A DNA stretch of 51,939 nucleotides from CAG-791 sp963591995 (GTDB lineage: Bacteria; Bacillota; Clostridia; Lachnospirales; Lachnospiraceae), in assembly GCA_963591995.1 (NCBI GenBank), contig CAVAUJ010000009.1:1-51939 (forward strand), read 5' to 3'. The position numbers and the translations under genes are program-made. A model generated the notes under the pieces. That model worked only from the letters and a program-made list of their open reading frames with translations, ran no database searches and had not been told where the DNA came from. Shown piece after piece: positions 47,876 through 51,939 of this stretch (positions are counted from its first letter, which is position 1; each line of letters opens with the position of its first letter).

Positions 47876-48220
47876 TTACTGCGCGGTAATTTCCCTGATA
47901 ATACACTCATTCCCTCTCGACAGCCAGGTCTCTGCGCTGTGGCAATAGGGACATTCCTTTCCGTAGGGGAGCGTCGGATATTCCCGTTTGCAATGATCAC
48001 ACCAGGTGACCGCCGGAATGGTCTGAATGAGGAGCTGCGCATCCCTCAGGCAGGGAGATTTCACCTTGAAGAAATCCCAGCATTCCTCAAAATAGTCGGT
48101 CATGATGCCGGAAACCTCACCCACAGCGAGCGTCACCGAGCCGATCCGTGTAATCTTATTTTCCTCTGCCGTCTCATCCAGCACCTTTGCCAGATGCATG
48201 ACAATCCCCATTTCATGCAT
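47876..48220 (-). CDS. hypA: Nickel chaperone HypA
   Basis: A 114-aa HypA/HybF. It begins MHEMGIV, with the Ni ligands at the N-terminal MHE, and has the structural zinc site C74-X2-C77 (WCDHC) and C90-X2-C93 (CPYC). HypA delivers nickel during [NiFe]-hydrogenase maturation and, in some bacteria, to urease. No hypB, hydrogenase subunit or urease gene is in the window. It follows the large flavoprotein gene by 91 bases in the same direction. The ATG at 48220 follows AAGGGGAGAGC. Confidence 0.92.
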   Translation of the reverse strand: MHEMGIVMHLAKVLDETAEENKITRIGSVTLAVGEVSGIMTDYFEECWDFFKVKSPCLRDAQLLIQTIPAVTWCDHCKREYPTLPYGKECPYCHSAETWLSRGNECIIREITAQ

Positions 48221-48263
48221 GCTCTCCCCTTCCTCTCCGCCGGGTTTTCTGCGCGGCATGCGA

Positions 48264-48290
48264 GGAGAATTTCGCGCAGGCGAATTCTCC
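48264..48290. repeat. Inverted repeat between hypA and the flavoprotein gene
   Basis: GGAGAATT and AATTCTCC enclose a GC-rich 11-base loop in the 91-base gap. It has no T-run and may be a processing or attenuator stem in a shared transcript. Confidence 0.5.
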
Positions 48291-48311
48291 GATACGAGCC
48301 CGGGCGGCATT

Positions 48312-51146
48312 TCATCCCTTCCGTCCCTCGCGGAGAATCCGCAGCTGCCGCTTCAGTGCATACCGCGCCACCACCGGCAGCTTGTCCTCCGTGGCCACCA
48401 TCTGCGAGGCCTCCGGAAGATCTCTCTCCAGACGAACGGCATCGAACGCACAGCGCGTCGTGCACAGCCCGCAGCCAATGCAGCGGTTCTCGTCTACCGT
48501 CATGGCACCGCACCCAAGACAGCGTCCTGCCTCCGCCCGAACCTGCTCCTCTGTAAAGGGCTCCCGAAGATCATGGAAGGTTCCCTTGGGATCGCCCGGC
48601 CTATGACCCGGAATCTGCCGCGACGTGCGGTCATACGACGGGAGCTGAATGTCGTCCTTGTTCAGCTCGGTGAATTCTCTCCGATCCCGGCCGATCGTAA
48701 GGGATTGCCCCGGATGCACATACCGGTGCATGGACTCGCAGGCCTTCTTGCCGTCTGCAATGGCATCAATCGCGAACCCGGCTCCGTGCCCTGCATCGCC
48801 GCCGACGAAAACATCCGGCTCATCGGTCCGGAAGGTGAGTGCATCGTGCACGGCGCACCCGCCGCGTCCGAGCCTGACTCCGGTTCCGTCCAGCAGCTCG
48901 CCCCATTCCGCGGTCTGTCCGATGGCCATCAGCACGTTGCTGCAGGGAACGGTGATGGTATCGGTCTCATCGTATTGCGGGGCAAAGCGGCCGTCGGCAT
49001 CCTTCACCCTTGTGCAGCGCCGGAAAACCACACCGGTTACCTTTTTCAGGAGCATTCCATCCGCCAAAGGCACTTCTTCCGTCAGAATCTCCTTCGGTCC
49101 CCAGCCGTTCCGGATCTGAACGCCCTCCTCCGTTGCCTCCGCCGCCTCATCCGCCGCAGCCGGCATTTCCTCCGCACTCTCCAGGCACAGCATTGTGACG
49201 GTGCCGTCGGTGCAGCGCACCGCAGTCCTTGCCACATCCACCGCTACATTTCCGCCTCCGATGACGACCGCGTCTCCCCGGAGCCGCAGCGAATCCGCAT
49301 CACCGCCCGGCTGCAGTCCTCTTGCCGCCTCCTTCAGGAAGGCTACTCCGGACATCACACCAAGGGCGTCCTCCCCCGGTACCTCCGCCTTTCTGCCGCC
49401 CTGCAGACCGATGGCCAGATAGAAGGCCTTATAGCCCTCCTTGCGCAGCTGCGCCAGCGTGACATCGCGGCCGACCTCTGTTCCGCAGCGGAACTCCACT
49501 CCCATCCGTCGCAGCACATCGATCTCCGCCTTCAGAACATCCTTCTCCAGACGGAAATTGGGAATGCCGTAGATCAGCATACCGCCCGGCTGCTCCTCCT
49601 TCTCGAACACCGTAACATCATACCCCCGTTCCCGAAGATAATAGGCACAGGTCAGCCCTGCGGGTCCTGCGCCGATTACAGCCATTTTGTAATCCGGCCC
49701 CCAGAGCTTTCCCTCCGGATTCTCGCAGACGGGAACGTAGCGGGTTTCCTCCCGCAGTTCTCTCTGCGCAATGAATTTCTTGATCTCATCGATGGCGATC
49801 GGACTGTCCGCCTGCCCTCTCGTACAGGCATCCTCGCACCGGCGGTTACAGATCGCACCGCAGACGGCAGGGAACGGATTGTCCTGCTTGATCAGCTTCA
49901 ATGCCTCCAGGTAGCGTCCCTCGCCGGCCATCTTCACATAGCCCTGAACGGAAAGGTGGGCGGGACAGGCGGTTTTGCACGGGGCTGTCCCGGAATCATA
50001 GCAATTGATTTTGGCGTCCTCGCGGTAATTCGGATTCCAATTGTCCGCCGTCCATTTTGTCGCATCCGGCAGAAGTGTTTTCGGATAGGTGACCTCTTCT
50101 CCGTTCTTGCGGCACAGCTTCTGTCCGAGCTTTGCTGCGCCGACCGGACAGACCTCCACGCACTTCCCGCAGGCGACACATTTGTCCCGCTCCACATGGG
50201 CGCGGTAGGCCGATCTGGAAAGATTCGGCGTATTGTAGAGCTGCGATGTGCGCAGTGCGTTGCACACCCCCGGCGCGCAGTTGCAGATCGCAACAATCTT
50301 GTCCTCACCGTCGATGTTCGTAATCTGATGCACAAAGCCGTGACGCTCCGCACGCTGCAGAATTTCCAGCACCTCCTCATAGGTAATGTAGCGGCCGGTT
50401 CCCCGGACGACACAGAACTCCGCCATGTCGCCGACACCGATGCAGAATTCTCCCGACACATCGCCGGAGCCCTCTCCGCGCATTTCCTGCTGTTTGCGGC
50501 AGGTGCACAGCCCCACCGAATATTTGTCATATTTGTTCAGCCAGTGAGAGATGTGCTCTACGCTCACAGACTCGTTTCTCGTTTCGATCGCCTTCTCAAC
50601 GGGAATGACATGCATGCCGACGCCTGCGCCTCCCGGAGGAAGCATCGGCGTCAGTCCCTCCAGCGGCATCTGCGTCATCAGATTGAAAAAGGTCGCCAGC
50701 TCCGGATGCTCCTTCGTCAGCGGCTCCTGCATCATCATGAACTCCGCAGAGCCGGGGACGAAGATCGGCACATTGTACTGCCGCTCCCTCTCGCTGTTCT
50801 CCCGATTCATTTCCACAACACCGATCCACACCAGATGATCGAGGATTTTCTGCGCCTCCTCTTCGGACATGTGGTTTTTCTTTGCCAGCTCCCGCGTGCG
50901 GTACGGCACCCTGGTCTTCCCGAAGCTGAGCATGAACCTGGCTTCTTCCTTGGTCAGCACCGCATCCAGCGCCCAGTACTCCGGATCATCGGTCTGCAGC
51001 GAGTGCGTGAGCTTGACCGCATAGCGGTCTGTGATCATCTCCCCCAGTCTTTTGATCAGCCGCTCCTTTTCCTTGTCCGGCGCCGTATAGGACGGGCTCT
51101 GCCGGTAATCCCCCTCGTTCACCATTCGGTTGTGTTGTTCCTTCAT
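48312..51146 (-). CDS. Fused iron-sulfur flavoprotein oxidoreductase (GltD-like)
   Basis: A 944-aa multidomain protein. Residues about 60-135 resemble a winged helix (TKEEARFMLSFG, EEAQKILDHLVWIGVVEMNR). A Cys-rich part follows (CTC at 214-216, CIGVGDMAEFC, CNCAPGVC near 290) and a ferredoxin cluster CVACGKCVEVCPVG (323-336). From about 382 it is GltD-like: the Cys-rich entry domain (C390, C394, C429, C433, C437, C441), FAD site AVIGAGPAG (about 489-497), NAD(P)H site VVIGGGNVAVDVA (about 627), and a final ferredoxin with CLGCG...CIGCGLCTTRC. It should pass electrons between NAD(P)H and low-potential carriers. The ATG at 51146 follows GGGGGATTGC. hypA follows. Confidence 0.88.
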   Translation of the reverse strand: MKEQHNRMVNEGDYRQSPSYTAPDKEKERLIKRLGEMITDRYAVKLTHSLQTDDPEYWALDAVLTKEEARFMLSFGKTRVPYRTRELAKKNHMSEEEAQKILDHLVWIGVVEMNRENSERERQYNVPIFVPGSAEFMMMQEPLTKEHPELATFFNLMTQMPLEGLTPMLPPGGAGVGMHVIPVEKAIETRNESVSVEHISHWLNKYDKYSVGLCTCRKQQEMRGEGSGDVSGEFCIGVGDMAEFCVVRGTGRYITYEEVLEILQRAERHGFVHQITNIDGEDKIVAICNCAPGVCNALRTSQLYNTPNLSRSAYRAHVERDKCVACGKCVEVCPVGAAKLGQKLCRKNGEEVTYPKTLLPDATKWTADNWNPNYREDAKINCYDSGTAPCKTACPAHLSVQGYVKMAGEGRYLEALKLIKQDNPFPAVCGAICNRRCEDACTRGQADSPIAIDEIKKFIAQRELREETRYVPVCENPEGKLWGPDYKMAVIGAGPAGLTCAYYLRERGYDVTVFEKEEQPGGMLIYGIPNFRLEKDVLKAEIDVLRRMGVEFRCGTEVGRDVTLAQLRKEGYKAFYLAIGLQGGRKAEVPGEDALGVMSGVAFLKEAARGLQPGGDADSLRLRGDAVVIGGGNVAVDVARTAVRCTDGTVTMLCLESAEEMPAAADEAAEATEEGVQIRNGWGPKEILTEEVPLADGMLLKKVTGVVFRRCTRVKDADGRFAPQYDETDTITVPCSNVLMAIGQTAEWGELLDGTGVRLGRGGCAVHDALTFRTDEPDVFVGGDAGHGAGFAIDAIADGKKACESMHRYVHPGQSLTIGRDRREFTELNKDDIQLPSYDRTSRQIPGHRPGDPKGTFHDLREPFTEEQVRAEAGRCLGCGAMTVDENRCIGCGLCTTRCAFDAVRLERDLPEASQMVATEDKLPVVARYALKRQLRILREGRKG

Positions 51147-51213
51147 GCAATCCCCCTTCCCTGCCGCCGTTCTGCGGCAAGCATGTTCGGCAGTTGGTCT
51201 GTCGTCCCCCTTC

Positions 51214-51939
51214 TCAAAGTGTCTGATACAGAATGCCGTACCATTCCCGGACCCAATAGGTCGGCAGGAACAGCCAGAAGGTCCTCGCCGGCAGAGCGAA
51301 GGCCGTGATTCCGTTGTCCGCGGCAAGGCCGCCTGCGCGGAAGCAATGAAAATCACTGGTCACCACCACGGCCCTTTTGCCGAGCTGTTCCCGCTCCAGA
51401 ATGACCGCCGCATTCGCCAGATTCTCCCTCGTGTTCCTTGACGCATCCTCCCGGTGGATGCGCCCGGCATCGATTCCGTGCTCCTCCAGATAAACCGCCA
51501 TGCATTCCGCCTCGGAGATCAGCTCATCCGGCCCCCTTCCACCGCAGACAATGACAGAGGACTCCGGATGCTCCTCCAGATATTGCAAGGCCGTATCCAG
51601 ACGCTCCCGGAGGATGGTGCTCGGTTTCCCTTTTTCCACACCGCATCCCAGGATCAGCACCGGCAGATCCTCCTTCGGCGCCGGTGTGTTCCGAAGGCCC
51701 CGCAGCATCAGAAGCGATTCCAGCAATCCTATGATGACACCGATGCCAAAAAGGCACCAGAACACAAAGACCACCCAGCGTCTGTTCCCCGAAAAGCTAA
51801 GCGGCGCTGCGCTGCCGTGCCGTGCAAAGGCCAGAAAAACAGCCGACACGACAAGCCCCGTGAGGTTGCCGAAGTTCACCCCGATTCCAAGGAACAGAAT
51901 CGGGCAGGCGAACACGAGCAATCCCGCGATCGCTGCCAC
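51214..51939 (-). CDS. DUF218/YdcF-family membrane protein, truncated by window edge
   Basis: The visible 241 aa contain three or four N-terminal hydrophobic segments and then a DUF218 (YdcF/ElyC/SanA-like) domain: LPVLILGCGVEKGKPSTILR, RLDTALQYLEEHP, VIVCGGRGPDELISEAECMA, HREDASRNTRENLANAA and VVVTSDFHCFRA. Such proteins are linked to envelope or vancomycin-related functions, but their activity is not established. The frame runs off the end of the window at a GTG, so the true start may lie further upstream. It ends 67 bases before the start of the flavoprotein gene, same strand. Confidence 0.85.
   Translation of the reverse strand: MAAIAGLLVFACPILFLGIGVNFGNLTGLVVSAVFLAFARHGSAAPLSFSGNRRWVVFVFWCLFGIGVIIGLLESLLMLRGLRNTPAPKEDLPVLILGCGVEKGKPSTILRERLDTALQYLEEHPESSVIVCGGRGPDELISEAECMAVYLEEHGIDAGRIHREDASRNTRENLANAAVILEREQLGKRAVVVTSDFHCFRAGGLAADNGITAFALPARTFWLFLPTYWVREWYGILYQTL

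Noticed and set aside
48102..51308. 1068-codon open frame antisense to the iron-sulfur flavoprotein gene
   Set aside because: The opposite strand has complete Cys, FAD and NAD(P)H motifs and a proper ribosome binding site; the antisense protein is His/Arg/Leu-rich with no domain.

Overview
The window is a 52 kb stretch of ordinary chromosome from a high-GC, Gram-positive-type anaerobe, most likely a Clostridia/Lachnospiraceae relative. The basis is the cdaA-cdaR-glmM operon, FtsEX with a coiled-coil M23 hydrolase, RecD2, ComF, several ECF transporter S components (BioY, FolT and one unassigned), a class-I tetrahydrofolate riboswitch, a BirA operator of the Firmicutes type and the absence of outer-membrane genes. 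The genus cannot be named from the sequence. I see no rRNA, tRNA, CRISPR array, prophage or transposase gene.

Layout. 0-9.5 kb (minus strand): glmM, cdaR, cdaA, two membrane proteins of unknown role, comF, recD2 and mreB. 9.5-14 kb: a MITE-like palindrome with a 9-bp flanking duplication, a 26-codon membrane peptide gene with its own terminator, a zinc-ribbon membrane protein, a transmembrane Ser/Thr kinase and a divergent HTH-like gene. 14-19 kb: uvrB-uvrA. 19-22 kb: a zinc-ribbon membrane protein and an SPFH protein that resemble the YdjG/YdjI pair. 22-29 kb: PucR-type regulator, ftsE, ftsX, M23 hydrolase, S41 protease and an orphan solute-binding lipoprotein. 29-33 kb: cvfB, acyl-ACP thioesterase, ridA, bioY, and an ECF S component overlapping a DUF4430 protein. 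33-39.6 kb: folT-folC (minus) diverge from metF, a MetH activation protein and metH (plus). 39.7-48 kb: HD phosphohydrolase, Nudix hydrolase, ACT protein, DtxR-type and AraC-type regulators, a TauE-type permease, an inositol-monophosphatase-type enzyme, a glycosyltransferase, a HAD phosphatase and a membrane protein. 48-52 kb: hypA, a 944-aa fused iron-sulfur flavoprotein and the end of a DUF218 protein.

How they fit together. Four themes recur. Cell wall and division: GlmM makes a wall precursor, CdaA/CdaR make c-di-AMP, MreB organises elongation, and FtsEX with the M23 protein forms a hydrolase-activating complex. DNA repair: UvrAB and RecD2. Vitamin supply for one-carbon metabolism: FolT imports folate and FolC retains it, under a THF riboswitch; MetF and MetH with its separate activator use folate and B12; BioY imports biotin under BirA control; the ECF-S/DUF4430 pair may bring in a corrinoid. 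Envelope sensing: the kinase cluster and the SPFH pair.

The least explained items are the kinase/zinc-ribbon/small-peptide cluster, the ECF-S/DUF4430 pair, the fused flavoprotein with an orphan HypA, the Tyr/acidic tail on FtsE, and two families of palindromic intergenic repeats.
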